From Candidatus Brockarchaeota archaeon (GTDB taxonomy: Archaea; Thermoproteota; EX4484-205; JAAOZP01), in NCBI GenBank assembly GCA_017601395.1, contig JAFNIQ010000009.1, forward strand, positions 1 through 46,015: a stretch of 46,015 bases of DNA, given 5' to 3'. Shown here in pieces: positions 7,169 to 18,110 of this stretch. The position numbers were made by a program, and so were the translations under genes. Each line of letters begins with the position of its first letter. The stretch's first letter is position 1. Under the pieces are notes generated by a model. It was not told where the DNA came from. It made no database searches and saw only the letters and a list, made by a program, of their open reading frames with translations.

Positions 7169-9994
7169 TTATTCCCATTTCCAGACTTTTCTTCCCATGA
7201 ATAGCTCCGGAAAGACGAATAGGCCCCAACTTGCCACCCCTATGACGTACGCTAAATCGACAGGGCTTAATGCAATCAGGTGGAATAATTGTTGTGTTAC
7301 TGGCATGTAGGTTATTCCGAGGGTTAACGCGGCGGATGCTAAGTCAGCTATCACGAAGAACTTGTTTCCAAAAGCCTTCCTACCCATTCTCCAGACGCTG
7401 TGTTTCTCCGAGCGGCAGTTCCAGACGACGAAAAGCTCGAACATGGCTGCCTGAACAAAGGCTGTGGTTGTGGCCTCCCTGTAAGTCAGCTCCCTAGCAA
7501 TTTCGTCTATTGTTCCGTTTGGGAGCATCCATGGGTGTGCTGGCCAAATGTAATACTCTAAGCAGAAAACGAGGAACGTTCCAGCAGCCTGCAGTATGAA
7601 GGATGCTATTATGAAGGCACCCATTCCATGGAGAATGCCTTCCTCCGGTTTGCGGGGTGGTCTCTCCATAACATCCACATCTGGGGGATCCGTCGCTAGG
7701 GCAATTGCAGGACCACCGTCAGTAACCAGGTTTATCCAGAGGATCATCGCAGGAAGGAGCGGGAGTGGAAACATGGTTTCACCGAACAACCCGCCTAGGA
7801 TGGCGAACGTGCCTATTACAAGCAGCTCGTCGAAGTTGCATGCGAGAAGGAAGCGGGCATATTTTCTAATGTTGTCATAGATTACTCTGCCCTGTTCAAC
7901 AGCCTTAACTATGGTTGCGAAATTGTCATCCATCAAGATCAGGTCTGAAGCCTCCTTGGTAACGTCAGTCCCAGTTATGCCCATTGCAACGCCTACGTCA
8001 GCAGCCTTAACCGCAGGAGCATCGTTAACCCCGTCCCCGGTCATTGCTACAATGTGGCCCTTCCTCCTCAACGCGTTAACAATCCTAAGCTTATGTTCAG
8101 GAGAAACCCTCGCGTAAACCGTGACTCTTTCAACGTTCTTCTCAAACTCCTCGTCGCTCAACTCATCCAACTCCTTGCCTGTTAAAACCAAGTCGCCCTC
8201 TTTGAAGATCCCCACCTCCCTGGCAACAGCGACGGCTGTCAGCTTATGGTCCCCGGTTATCATAACGGTCTTTATGCCTGCCTTCTGGCAAAGCTTGTTA
8301 GCCTCTATAGCCTCCTCCCTCGGTGGGTCAATCATCCCCTGGAGCCCGATGAAAACCATATCTCTCTCCACAGCCTCATCCTCATGCTTCCCCATGTTTT
8401 CCGGCAGGCGCCGATAAGCCATCGCAAGCATCCTTAAAGCATCCCCAGCCAGCTGCTCGTTAACCTCGAGAATCCTCTTTCTCTTCTCCATCGTCAAATC
8501 CTTTTCCACACCATTCTCAAGGATGCGAGTGCATCTTTCTAACACGATTTCAGGAGCCCCCTTCATGTAAGCATGGATCTCTCCATCCGGAGTCTTATGG
8601 ATAGTGGTCATGCGTTTCCTTTCGGAAGTGAACGGGATCTCGCCAATCCTTGGGAACCTCTCCTCCAGAGCCCCCTTCTCAAGCCCAGCCTTAGCAGCCG
8701 CAACGATGAGAGCTCCCTCAGTAGGGTCTCCGAAGATCTCCCAAGTATTGTTCTTGTCATTCCTCCTCAAGCTGGCATTGTTGCACAGGACACCTATCCT
8801 CAGGAGCAGCTCAAGGCTACCCTCAGGCTTCACCGAATCGTCGCCGAGACGGAACTCTCCCTTCGGCTCGTAGCCTACCCCGGTAACCTCGAAAAGCTTA
8901 TCTTCAACATATAGTTTTCGAACAGTCATCTCTCCCTTGGTTATTGTGCCAGTCTTGTCTGAGCATATTACCGTCACCGCGCCCAAGCTTTCCGCTGAAG
9001 ATAAGCGTCTCACAATAGCGTTCCGCTTCGCAAACTCTCTGGCGCCGAGGGCTAAGGCTACTGTGACTATTGCTGGAAGCCCTTCCGGTACGGCGGATAT
9101 TGCTAAAGCTATGGAGGACATGAAAGCCTGGATAAAGCCCTCAGGCTCGAAACGGCCCTGCATCACCACCTCTAAGGCTTCAAGTGCGAAAATCACTGCA
9201 CATACCAGGATGACGACTCGAGCTATTTTACTTGCAAACCTGTTCAGCTTTCTCTGGAGAGGAGTCTCCTCTTCTTCAGCCGTCTGAACCATGCGCGCGA
9301 TTTTTCCGAACTCCGTGTTCATGCCTGTGGCTGTTACAACAGCCTTCCCCCTGCCGTAGACTATGTGGGTTGCGGAGAAAACCATGTTCCGCCTCTCGGA
9401 AACGGGCGCATCCTCCTTAAGGACCGTTGCCTCTTTAACCACCGGGACGGATTCCCCTGTTAAAACCGCCTCGTTAGCCTTCAGCTCAACCGCCTCAATA
9501 ATGCGGGCGTCAGCAGGAACATGGTCGCCCGCCTCAAGCGCGAGAATATCCCCTGGGACTACTTCGCTCGCCGGAATAATGTTTTCCACACCATCCCTTA
9601 TTACGCGGGCCTTGGGAGCAGCCAGTTTCTTAAGGGCTTCAACAGCCTTCTCAGCCCTGTATTCCTGAATGAAACCGGTGACAGCGCACAGAACAACTAT
9701 CGCGCTTATCGTAATAACATCGGCGAAAGACTCCATGAACTCCCCGCCCTGAAGCATCTCATAGTAGCCGATTATCGCGGAGAAGACCGTCGCGGCTATC
9801 AGCAGAAGAATAAAGATGTCTTTAAACTCGTCTAGAAACATTTGGAGGACGGTTCTGCGCTTCACCTCCTTGATCTCATTAGGCCCATATTTCCTGAGTC
9901 TTTCAACAGCCTCTTGAGTGGATAATCCTTCACGGTTCACGCCCAGCTCCTCTAAGACTTCTTCAACGCTCTTGGCGTGCCAAGGCTTAGACAT
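7169..9994 (-). CDS. Calcium-type P-type cation-transporting ATPase
   Basis: A 941-residue P2-type ATPase of the SERCA/PMCA-like family. In order it has an N-terminal cation-ATPase domain (residues 1-60), two membrane helices, and an actuator domain with LTGES at about 178-182. Helix M4 carries AVPEGLP at about 301-307, a Ca2+-binding helix signature. The phosphorylation motif is CSDKTGT with Asp at about 346, the hinge is MITGDH and TGDGVNDAPA, and a C-terminal bundle of six membrane helices follows. It would pump Ca2+, or possibly Mn2+, out of the cytoplasm using ATP. It is followed at a distance by the pyrophosphatase gene on the same strand. GGAGAGG lies six bases before the ATG, and a CTTATAAG box is upstream at 10036-10043. 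Confidence 0.92.
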   Translation of the reverse strand: MSKPWHAKSVEEVLEELGVNREGLSTQEAVERLRKYGPNEIKEVKRRTVLQMFLDEFKDIFILLLIAATVFSAIIGYYEMLQGGEFMESFADVITISAIVVLCAVTGFIQEYRAEKAVEALKKLAAPKARVIRDGVENIIPASEVVPGDILALEAGDHVPADARIIEAVELKANEAVLTGESVPVVKEATVLKEDAPVSERRNMVFSATHIVYGRGKAVVTATGMNTEFGKIARMVQTAEEEETPLQRKLNRFASKIARVVILVCAVIFALEALEVVMQGRFEPEGFIQAFMSSIALAISAVPEGLPAIVTVALALGAREFAKRNAIVRRLSSAESLGAVTVICSDKTGTITKGEMTVRKLYVEDKLFEVTGVGYEPKGEFRLGDDSVKPEGSLELLLRIGVLCNNASLRRNDKNNTWEIFGDPTEGALIVAAAKAGLEKGALEERFPRIGEIPFTSERKRMTTIHKTPDGEIHAYMKGAPEIVLERCTRILENGVEKDLTMEKRKRILEVNEQLAGDALRMLAMAYRRLPENMGKHEDEAVERDMVFIGLQGMIDPPREEAIEANKLCQKAGIKTVMITGDHKLTAVAVAREVGIFKEGDLVLTGKELDELSDEEFEKNVERVTVYARVSPEHKLRIVNALRRKGHIVAMTGDGVNDAPAVKAADVGVAMGITGTDVTKEASDLILMDDNFATIVKAVEQGRVIYDNIRKYARFLLACNFDELLVIGTFAILGGLFGETMFPLPLLPAMILWINLVTDGGPAIALATDPPDVDVMERPPRKPEEGILHGMGAFIIASFILQAAGTFLVFCLEYYIWPAHPWMLPNGTIDEIARELTYREATTTAFVQAAMFELFVVWNCRSEKHSVWRMGRKAFGNKFFVIADLASAALTLGITYMPVTQQLFHLIALSPVDLAYVIGVASWGLFVFPELFMGRKVWKWE

Positions 9995-10000
9995 TGATGA

Positions 10001-10043
10001 CCTCTCCTATTCTCAGCTAAGCGCGGAGAAACCAGCTTATAAG
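10001..10043 (-). promoter_or_regulatory. Promoter and ribosome binding site of the P-type ATPase
   Basis: On the minus strand, CTTATAAG (10043-10036) is followed after the expected start by a leader of about 20 bases. The leader ends in GGAGAGG (10007-10001), six bases before ATG 9994. This is one of the few genes here with a textbook Shine-Dalgarno. Confidence 0.5.
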
Positions 10044-10075
10044 ATTAACTATCTTTAGAACGTCTTTTTGAAAAA

Positions 10076-12127
10076 TCACTGGGTCAATAAGAGTATTAAC
10101 GGGGCGAAGACCTCCGCCACCAAGGACATGACTGTGATCATAGTGTTCAACGACGGGCCGGCTGTGTCTTTAAACGGGTCTCCCACGGTGTCTCCTGTGA
10201 CAGCAGCCTTATGCGCCTCCGATCCCTTCCCACCGTGCGCCCCAGACTCGATGTATTTCTTAGCGTTATCCCAGAGCCCACCCGAGTTGGCCATGAAGAG
10301 CGCGAATATTATGCCCGTGACAATGCTGCCTGCGAGGAAGCCTGCGAGCGCCTCCTTTCCAAGCAGCACCATGGTTAAAACCGGGACCACTATTGCTAAA
10401 GAGCATGGCAGCATCAGCTCTCTTATTGCACCCCTTGTAGCGATGTCTACGCACCTAGCGTAATCAGGCTTCGCACTCCCCTCCATCAAGCCAGGGATCT
10501 CTTTAAACTGGCGCCTAACCTCCTCAACCATTCGCTCAGCGTTCCTCCCGACAGCGAGTATCAGGAGGGCTGAGAGCAGCGGCGGCATCATCCCGCCTAT
10601 GAAAACCCCGACGACAACACCCGGCTTCATCAGGTCGAGCATTTCAATGTCGACCAAGTGAGCATAGGCTGCGAAAAGCGCTAGAACAGTGAGCGCTGCC
10701 GCACCTATGGCGAAGCCTTTCGTGATGGCTTTCGTAGTGTTCCCAGCGGCGTCAAGCCTGTCTGCGATCTCAATAACCTCCTCCCCCAAGCCGGATTGCT
10801 CAGCAATACCCTTCGCGTTGTCTGAAACAGGCCCGTAAGCGTCGGCCGCAATAGTCATGCCTACTGTTGCGAGCATTCCAACGGCTGATATCGCAATACC
10901 GTAGAACGGGCTTACGCCGAAAGCCTCGGCCAGATACCAGGCTGCTAGAGTAGCGGCGCAGATGCCGATTACAGGCGGAACTATGCTGATTATACCGTAA
11001 GAGAAGCCTGTGAGAATGTTTATAGCAGCCCCGGTTAATGAGGCCTGAGCCACCTTCTTAGCGGGCATTCTGTCTATGGAGGTGAAGTAGTCCGACGTGA
11101 TTCCGATGATTACCCCGGCTGTTAAACCCGCGGCCGTGGGTAGAAATACCCCGAGCCACCTGTTGCCCTCCAGCCCTGAAAAATAGGTTAAGACCAAGAG
11201 GAAAACCGCGAAGACTAGCCATGTGGCGAACGAGCCCCTGTTGAGCGCCGCGCCAGGGTTCCCCTTTATGCTCTGCCTAACTATGAAGACACCTATTAGC
11301 GAGGCGAAAAGGCCTACAGCAGCTATCATTAGTGGCAGCGTGGTTAACACTGCTTCACGCAGCTCAGCGCCGATGATCATGGTGGCGACGATGCTTGCTA
11401 TGTATGAGTCAACCAGGTCGGCCCCCATTCCCGCAACATCCCCCACATTGTCGCCGACGTTGTCAGCAATAACCGCCGGGTTCCTAGGATCATCCTCAGG
11501 AATACCTAGCTCAACCTTTCCAACGAGGTCCGCGCTTATGTCAGCAGTCTTCGTATATATTCCTCCACCGGCCTTGGCGAAGAGCGCGAGGGCACTGGCC
11601 CCGAAGCTGAACCCTAGGACAACGCTTGACGCGTCCTCGGCGCTCCAGCCGAAGACAATGTTGTAAAGATAGAATAGGAAGCTTATGCCTAAGAGAGCAA
11701 GGCCGACGACGAAAAGCCCCATAACCGCCCCGCCGTAAAAGGCTACTGGGAAAGCCTTCTTCAAACCCTGCTTAGCAGAGTTAGCAGTCCGAACGTTAGC
11801 CTCGACAGCAGCCATCATGCCGACGTAGGCAGCGATAGTTGTGCACAGGGAGCCTAGCACATAGGCTGAGGCAACACTCAAACCATAGTAAACGTTTTCA
11901 TGGGAGAAAGAGTACAGCACCCCGAGAACGATCGCCATCACCAAGACGAAAACAGCCAGCGTGGAATTCTGCCTTTTAAGATAGGCTTTAGCACCCTCCT
12001 TTATAGCGTTCGCAATCTCCTTCATCCTTTCAGTGCCGCTCTCCTCTTTCGCCACATACCTATACAGGTAGCCTGCTAACCCTACGGCAGCCAAGCCGGC
12101 TATCGGCGTCGCCTGGAACCACTCCAT
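10076..12127 (-). CDS. hppA: Membrane-bound proton-pumping pyrophosphatase
   Basis: A 683-residue protein with about 16 membrane helices and the conserved acidic motifs of the family: [35 protein letters not shown], and [17 protein letters not shown] near the C-terminus. It hydrolyses cytoplasmic PPi and moves H+ across the membrane. The ion-selectivity segment reads [10 protein letters not shown]. Lys after NTT and Thr three positions later are the residues known for the K+-independent H+-pumping class, whereas K+-dependent enzymes have Ala/Gly there. The message has a leader of roughly 30 bases or more from a TTTATAAA box at about 12179-12187. It is divergent from purP. Confidence 0.95.
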   Translation of the reverse strand: MEWFQATPIAGLAAVGLAGYLYRYVAKEESGTERMKEIANAIKEGAKAYLKRQNSTLAVFVLVMAIVLGVLYSFSHENVYYGLSVASAYVLGSLCTTIAAYVGMMAAVEANVRTANSAKQGLKKAFPVAFYGGAVMGLFVVGLALLGISFLFYLYNIVFGWSAEDASSVVLGFSFGASALALFAKAGGGIYTKTADISADLVGKVELGIPEDDPRNPAVIADNVGDNVGDVAGMGADLVDSYIASIVATMIIGAELREAVLTTLPLMIAAVGLFASLIGVFIVRQSIKGNPGAALNRGSFATWLVFAVFLLVLTYFSGLEGNRWLGVFLPTAAGLTAGVIIGITSDYFTSIDRMPAKKVAQASLTGAAINILTGFSYGIISIVPPVIGICAATLAAWYLAEAFGVSPFYGIAISAVGMLATVGMTIAADAYGPVSDNAKGIAEQSGLGEEVIEIADRLDAAGNTTKAITKGFAIGAAALTVLALFAAYAHLVDIEMLDLMKPGVVVGVFIGGMMPPLLSALLILAVGRNAERMVEEVRRQFKEIPGLMEGSAKPDYARCVDIATRGAIRELMLPCSLAIVVPVLTMVLLGKEALAGFLAGSIVTGIIFALFMANSGGLWDNAKKYIESGAHGGKGSEAHKAAVTGDTVGDPFKDTAGPSLNTMITVMSLVAEVFAPLILLLTQ

Positions 12128-12178
12128 GGTTTATCCCTAGCCACTCCTTTAACTGGGTCGTGGAGACAAAAACCCTTG

Positions 12179-12187
12179 TTTATAAAT
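12179..12187 (-). promoter_or_regulatory. TATA box of hppA
   Basis: On the minus strand the sequence reads AGATTTATAAAC, about 55 bases upstream of the hppA ATG. The transcription start would lie near 12158, leaving a leader of about 30 bases. Confidence 0.45.
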
Positions 12188-12243
12188 CTAATGGGGAGAA
12201 ACGTGGACTTTGGGAATCGATTCTGTGAACGCCCCTAATTTAA

Positions 12244-13362
<1,119 letters not shown>

Positions 13363-13381
13363 CCCGGTTAAAAATTATTCG

Positions 13382-14563
13382 GTGATCAGCATGACTATTA
13401 GGTTGGAGGAGGCTCGGGAAATTGTTTCAGAATACGATGCCAGTAACATAACCATTGGCGTGCTGGGCTCGCATTCAGCGGAGGAGGTGGGCGTCTCAGC
13501 GAAAGCGATGGGTTTCAAGACGCTCGTCGTATGCCAGAAGGGTAGGGAGGAGCTGTACGCCAGGTATAACAAGCATCTTTTCGACCACGTGTTAATGGTT
13601 GACAGGTTCTCAGACATGGTTAGCGAAGAGGTTCAGGAGAAAATGATAAATCTTAACACCATTTTTATTCCGAATAGGTCTTTCTCAGTCTACGTTGGCT
13701 ACGACAATATTGAGAAGGTCTTCAGGGTTCCATTATACGGCAACAGGATGATTCTGAGGGCTGAGGAGCGCGGCGAGGAGAGAAACCAGTACTGGCTTCT
13801 GGAGAAGGCGGGAATAAAAATGCCACGGAGGTTCAGCAAGCCTGAGGAGATCGACAGGCTGGTGATAGTTAAGGTTCAGCAGAAGAAGAAGCCGCTTGAA
13901 AGAGCATTCTTCTACGCCTCCTCGCCGCAAGAGTACTACGAGAGGGCGGAGGAGCTCATCAGAAGGGATGTGATAAGCGAGGAGGGATTGGGAAAAGCAA
14001 GGATAGAGGAATATGTGCTGGGCCAGAAGTTTAACGCTAACTTCCAAGGATGGGTTTTGAAAGACGTTTTCGACGATTTCGATCTGCTTGGATTCGACGA
14101 CAGGAAGCAGACCAACCTACACGGCGTACTCGGGCTACCTGCTAAAAGTCAGTTATCTCTGGACGTGCCTGTTAAGAACGAGGAGGTTGGCCACTACGGG
14201 TTGACGATGAGAGAATCTCTCAAGCCCCTCGTATACAGGGCTGCGGAAAAATTCAGGAGAATATGTGAAAAAGAGTACCCGCCTGGGATGATAGGGCTTT
14301 TCGCGCTTCAGGGAGCAATAGCATACGATGCTGAAGACCCTGAGCAGAAAAGGCTGGAGTTCTATGTTTTCGACGTCAGCCCAAGGATACCCGGGTGCCC
14401 CTGCGTGGGGCCGACTTCCCCAGAGATGCGCCGGCTCACCTTGAAATACCTCAGTCTCCTAAGGAGGCACGGGTTGGAGAGAATAGAGACCCCTATGGAC
14501 CTGCCGATGCTTGAGATTAAACACGCTGCCGTGAACAATAGGCTTGAAGAAATCGTGACGTAA
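13382..14563 (+). CDS. PurP paralogue (PurP-like ATP-grasp enzyme)
   Basis: A 393-residue protein with the same fold and block order as the gene before it: TIGVLGSHSAEEVGV, VPLYGNRMILRAE, RIEEYVLGQKFNANFQG, LLGFDDRKQTNLHG and FDVSPRIPGCPCVGPTSPEMRRLTLKYL. It is longer by insertions in the middle, and several blocks differ (NANF instead of YIHY, SPRIPGC instead of SARIVAG). It belongs to the second PurP-like group found beside true PurP in many archaea, whose reaction may differ. The frame opens with GTG at 13382, with an ATG four codons in. Confidence 0.82.
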   Translation: MISMTIRLEEAREIVSEYDASNITIGVLGSHSAEEVGVSAKAMGFKTLVVCQKGREELYARYNKHLFDHVLMVDRFSDMVSEEVQEKMINLNTIFIPNRSFSVYVGYDNIEKVFRVPLYGNRMILRAEERGEERNQYWLLEKAGIKMPRRFSKPEEIDRLVIVKVQQKKKPLERAFFYASSPQEYYERAEELIRRDVISEEGLGKARIEEYVLGQKFNANFQGWVLKDVFDDFDLLGFDDRKQTNLHGVLGLPAKSQLSLDVPVKNEEVGHYGLTMRESLKPLVYRAAEKFRRICEKEYPPGMIGLFALQGAIAYDAEDPEQKRLEFYVFDVSPRIPGCPCVGPTSPEMRRLTLKYLSLLRRHGLERIETPMDLPMLEIKHAAVNNRLEEIVT

Positions 14564-14663
14564 CAGAGCTATTTCAAACTAACCATCACAGTAATCAACA
14601 GTACACCGCGGCGTGTTTTAAAACAGAAAAAATAAATATTGCTTTCGAGAATGATTCTTAAAT

Positions 14664-16223
14664 ATGAAGATCCGCACCGTATTCATAAGCAAGCCAGATT
14701 TTGAAGCAGGCCAACGTACATCGGGTTTGACAACGAGGAGTATAAAAGGACTGTTTTAGAGAGGCTTCGCGCGAGGTTCAAGGACTTGGAGCTTGTTGAC
14801 GAAGAGATAATCATAAAGTATAACAAGGATCTGATGAAAAAGATTAAGGAGGACTTAAAAGAATGCGACGGACTATTGGTCTACACGATTGGGCAATACG
14901 GCGACCCTGGAATCGTTGACGCTGGTGTTGAGCTTATCGAGCTTAATGTGCCAACCTCTTGGCTAACTATCCTTACGGCGGCGATCCGGTATTCCTGAAA
15001 ATATGCGACAGGATTAAGGGTAAAGGATACAGAGTCTTACCGGTATCTTACCGGATTTCGAAGACATTGAGAAAGCAATGGACATGCTTAGAAGAATACT
15101 TTCGATTAAGGGTAAAAAGGTTCTGCTCTACACTCTGGATGAGAAGACTGGTTTCAACCTGGAGGGCCTAACGGAGCTTGTAAGCCCAGACCTGGGAAAA
15201 CCATATGTTGAAAAAATGATTAAGCAGGTTATCGGCCGGGAAGGAGGATGGTCCATCGAAGAAACCTACATAGACTTGGTCGGCACGGATCAAGCGCACT
15301 CTTGGAGGGGAAACGAGGAGCTCTATAGGAAGAACTTGGAGGAGGTTTTCGGCGTTGAAGTCATAAGGCGTCATCCAGGCGAAATCTTGAAGTATTATCG
15401 AAGTGGATCTTAATGAAGTCAGAAGGATCGTTGAAGAATGGAAAAAGAATGCGAAGGCAATCCGCTCTGAAACTGCAGAAAAGGCGATTGAAAACGCCGT
15501 GAGACTTTACCTGGCCTCAAAGGAATTGATGAAGAGACACGGTGCTGACGCAATATCCTTGACTGCGGAACCCTTTTCCTTACAGGGAAGATGCCTGCAT
15601 TCCCATGCTTCACATTCTCTAGGCTGATGGATGAGGGCTACACCGGAATCTGCGAGGCCGACTTGGATTCTGGGACAAGTGCCCTCTTCGTCAGGCATCT
15701 TTTCGACAAGCCGAGCATAATGACTAACCACTCGCTTGACACCGTACATAACCGTGTTACTTACATGCACTGCTTTGCTCCCACAAGGATGTTTAGATTA
15801 GGAGGGGAACCGTTGCCGTATGAAATAGAAAGACACTGTGAATCGCATTGAATGGGGGCAGTGCCATTGTAGAGTTTCCATTAGGGGAAACGTTGACGAC
15901 GATCAAGATAAGCATATTGAAGAAGAAGATTGCAGTAAGAACAGGGAGAATCATCGGCATGGTTAAGGATGAAAAAGCATGTAGAGTAAAGGTTCTGGTG
16001 GAGTCAGATGCGAAGAAGATTTTGGAAAACTATGATTGGGACACTTTCGGCTTCCACGGAGTAAGTTTCCTAGGGGACCATAGGCACGACATAATCTCTG
16101 CAGCGAGACTCGCTGGTTTAGAAGTAAGTGAAGAAGACAGGTGAAGGAGACTATATCGGCAAGCCCTTCAAGTTAAGAATAGAAAGCGTGTTCGAAGACG
16201 CGGGGGTGGAAGAGCCATTATAA
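14664..16223 (+). pseudogene. L-fucose/arabinose isomerase-like gene, heavily frameshifted
   Basis: Consecutive plus-strand frames join into one protein of about 510 residues: MKIRTVFISKPDFEAGQ, YIGFDNEEYKRTVLERLRARF, CDGLLVYTIGQYGD, LANYPYGGDPVFLKI, MDMLRRILSIKGKKVLLYTLD, LNEVRRIVEEWKKNAKAIR, FPCFTFSRLMDEGYTGICEA, AIVEFPLGETLTTIKISI, FGFHGVSFLGDHRHDI and GKPFKLRIESVFEDAGVEEPL. The middle and C-terminal blocks, with CFTFSRLMDEGY, EADL and GDHRHDI, resemble sugar isomerases of the FucI/AraA-like superfamily. At least six frame changes are needed, so the gene is dead rather than programmed. Its former role was probably sugar isomerisation or sugar-phosphate metabolism. Confidence 0.6.
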
Positions 16224-16251
16224 TTAGGATAAGATGTTTTTCGGCGCCTGT

Positions 16252-17013
16252 TTAAACCAGTTTTTTAAATTCACTGAACTTCATCCCAGTCTCTTTTTTA
16301 GCCCTTTGCAACATTTGCCTCCAAAGATTGTTCAGGGCGCTTCTGCGTCTTCGAAGCTCCCTGATGGAAACCTCTCTGACCAGCGTTATCTCTCTCAGCA
16401 TCTTGTTAAACCCTTCCGGCAGCCAGCTAAGCTGCTGGGCTTGGTATGCTAACCATTTCTCGGAGGGGAGCAACTGGTTATTCAGCCCGAAAAGAGCTTT
16501 AAACAGATATTCTAAAGCAAGATTTATGGAGCGGTGAGCGCTTACCATGTCTCCCCTGTGAACCCATGATTCTGAAACCGTGTTGCAGTACCATTCGGAT
16601 TGAGTTAAACCCTCTATTATCATCCATTTTTTCTCCCTTTCTTTAAGGCGAACCTTTCTAGCTATAAGCTTCCCAATCTTACCCTCAGGGTCGTAGAAGA
16701 TCCTCGCTGTGGAGAAGGCCCACCTAGCCTCCATGTCCCACTCGCTTTCCAGCTTGTCCTCGTAGTCAACAATCTCATAGTCTATCACAAACCCCTTATA
16801 CTCGACCTCGTCTTCGCGCTTCATCCCCAGTCTCGCCTTCCTCCTCTTGAAAACAATGATATCAACATCTGAGAACCTGTCGAAGTATCCTCTGGCGACA
16901 CCGCCTAGGAAAACAATTCCAACCACTCCATTTCGCTTCAGCTTCGACGCAAATTCTTCACCTACGGCTGTGGCTTCAGCAAGCCTTTCCGCCTTAAGGC
17001 TGTCAAACCTCAT
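16252..17013 (-). CDS. Nucleotidyltransferase with HEPN-like C-terminal half
   Basis: A 253-residue protein. The N-terminal half carries IVFLGGVARGYFDRFSDVDIIVF, the GG-x2-RG...SDVD catalytic signature of the polymerase-beta nucleotidyltransferase fold, and then YKGFVIDYEIVDYE, which supplies the third acidic residue. The C-terminal half (about 150-250) is helical, with HRGDMVSAHRSINLALEYLFKALFGLN, which resembles a HEPN or KNTase C-terminal substrate-binding bundle. It is a single gene flanked by two pseudogenes. The substrate is unknown. Confidence 0.68.
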   Translation of the reverse strand: MRFDSLKAERLAEATAVGEEFASKLKRNGVVGIVFLGGVARGYFDRFSDVDIIVFKRRKARLGMKREDEVEYKGFVIDYEIVDYEDKLESEWDMEARWAFSTARIFYDPEGKIGKLIARKVRLKEREKKWMIIEGLTQSEWYCNTVSESWVHRGDMVSAHRSINLALEYLFKALFGLNNQLLPSEKWLAYQAQQLSWLPEGFNKMLREITLVREVSIRELRRRRSALNNLWRQMLQRAKKETGMKFSEFKKLV

Positions 17014-17039
17014 TTACCACTTTTACCCGTTCACTAGTT

Positions 17040-17484
17040 TTAAACATTCGGTAGCCGCTCTAAACCAAACTTCTTAAGCCTGAGGAGCAGGTAAGTCTTA
17101 CGCCCAAGTGTGAACGTTGCCAAGGCGGAGGAGAGCCGGTTTAATCATGCTTTTGCAGGTTTAGAACGCACGCTAGGCATGCTCCTACGTACAGCAGGCT
17201 CCCCCTCCTGCTACAAGCCAGTATACTGAGCCTTGTTCAGCAAGTTCCCTCTCTAGACTCTAGATCGAAGCCACCGGGATATGCCCAACGCGAGGATACT
17301 GATCACTTTTAAACCCTCGGACTAATCCGGGCTGAGAACCTGCGGATGACGCCTTGCTCCACTAGTGATTGAATCAGGGAGTGGACAGCGACCACGAAGA
17401 GGTTTAGCCTATTCGCCAATTCACAGTAGGAGAGCCTTGAATTCGACAACAATAGTTGCAGAGGATCATGCCCGTCTTATCCAT
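17040..17484 (-). pseudogene. Decayed Lrp/AsnC-family transcription regulator
   Basis: Minus-strand reading from ATG 17484 gives MDKTGMIL. After a one-base shift it gives LQLLLSNSRLSYCELANRLN and then QSLVEQGVIRRFSARISPRV, a clear AsnC/Lrp helix-turn-helix. A stop follows. Further along, in two other frames, come ELAEQGSVYWLVAGGG and SLLYVGACLACVLNL, which match the ligand-binding half of archaeal Lrp-type proteins. At least three lesions are present. No listed ORF covers it. Confidence 0.6.
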
Positions 17485-17499
17485 GCTAAGCTCTTATTA

Positions 17500-18110
17500 A
17501 CATAAAGAAAAGGGCGCTTAAACCTTCAACTCAAAAGACGACCCGCTATGGTAAGCGCTAGCACATCTCAAAATCCATCGTTTTATGCAAAAACTTTTTA
17601 CATCCCCTTTCAGCGATCGGCACATGCTTTAGGTCCTGTTCAACGCCTTCCTAGGAGGGCTGACGTGCTGGCCGTAATCGGCCTCTTCGCGATGGCCGCC
17701 CTGGTGAAGGCAGATCTACCGAGCAAAACCCTGGACTGGTTTTTCGGTTTCTAAATGGGGAACATGCTTGCAACCTCCTTCTTCAGCCTCTACAACCTGC
17801 TCTGGAGCTGGGTGGGATCGCCACGGGAAGCCTGAGCTTCCTCCTCGGGGTCTGCTCACGTATGGTTCAGATGTTTTCATGCCACAAGAATCCCTTGGGA
17901 ATGGTTTCAGAGGCGGGGAAAGCCAGGAGGCATTTAACATTGACCTCTCAAAGAAAGCAAATATCTATAATTCGCTGTACGCCGCACTAGCCAGACTACC
18001 GGAGCCAAACTGTACACGCTTGACGAAAAAATAGGAGTTAAACTCACGGGGAATAGCTGATGTAGAGCCCGTAAGATAAAGCTTTTAAGCGCCTCAGTGA
18101 AAAAGCTGGA
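17500..18110. other. Stretch without a convincing gene
   Basis: Short ORFs on both strands (17548-17754 plus, 17716-17940 minus, 17768-18034 plus) overlap one another. In the plus direction, around 17660-17830, there are hydrophobic pieces (ADVLAVIGLFAMAALVKA, and ATSFFSLYNLLWSW in another frame) that could be remnants of a membrane protein. The end of the stretch (18079-18090, GCTTTTAAGC) is the likely TATA box of the following gene. Confidence 0.3.

Noticed and set aside
7270-9835. Many plus-strand ORFs opposite the P-type ATPase
   Set aside because: They are shadows of a clearly conserved 941-residue gene on the other strand.
17040-17340. Possible structured RNA (RNase P or SRP RNA) in a gene-free stretch
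   Set aside because: None of the conserved core motifs of those RNAs is present, and the stretch reads on the minus strand as a broken Lrp-family protein.
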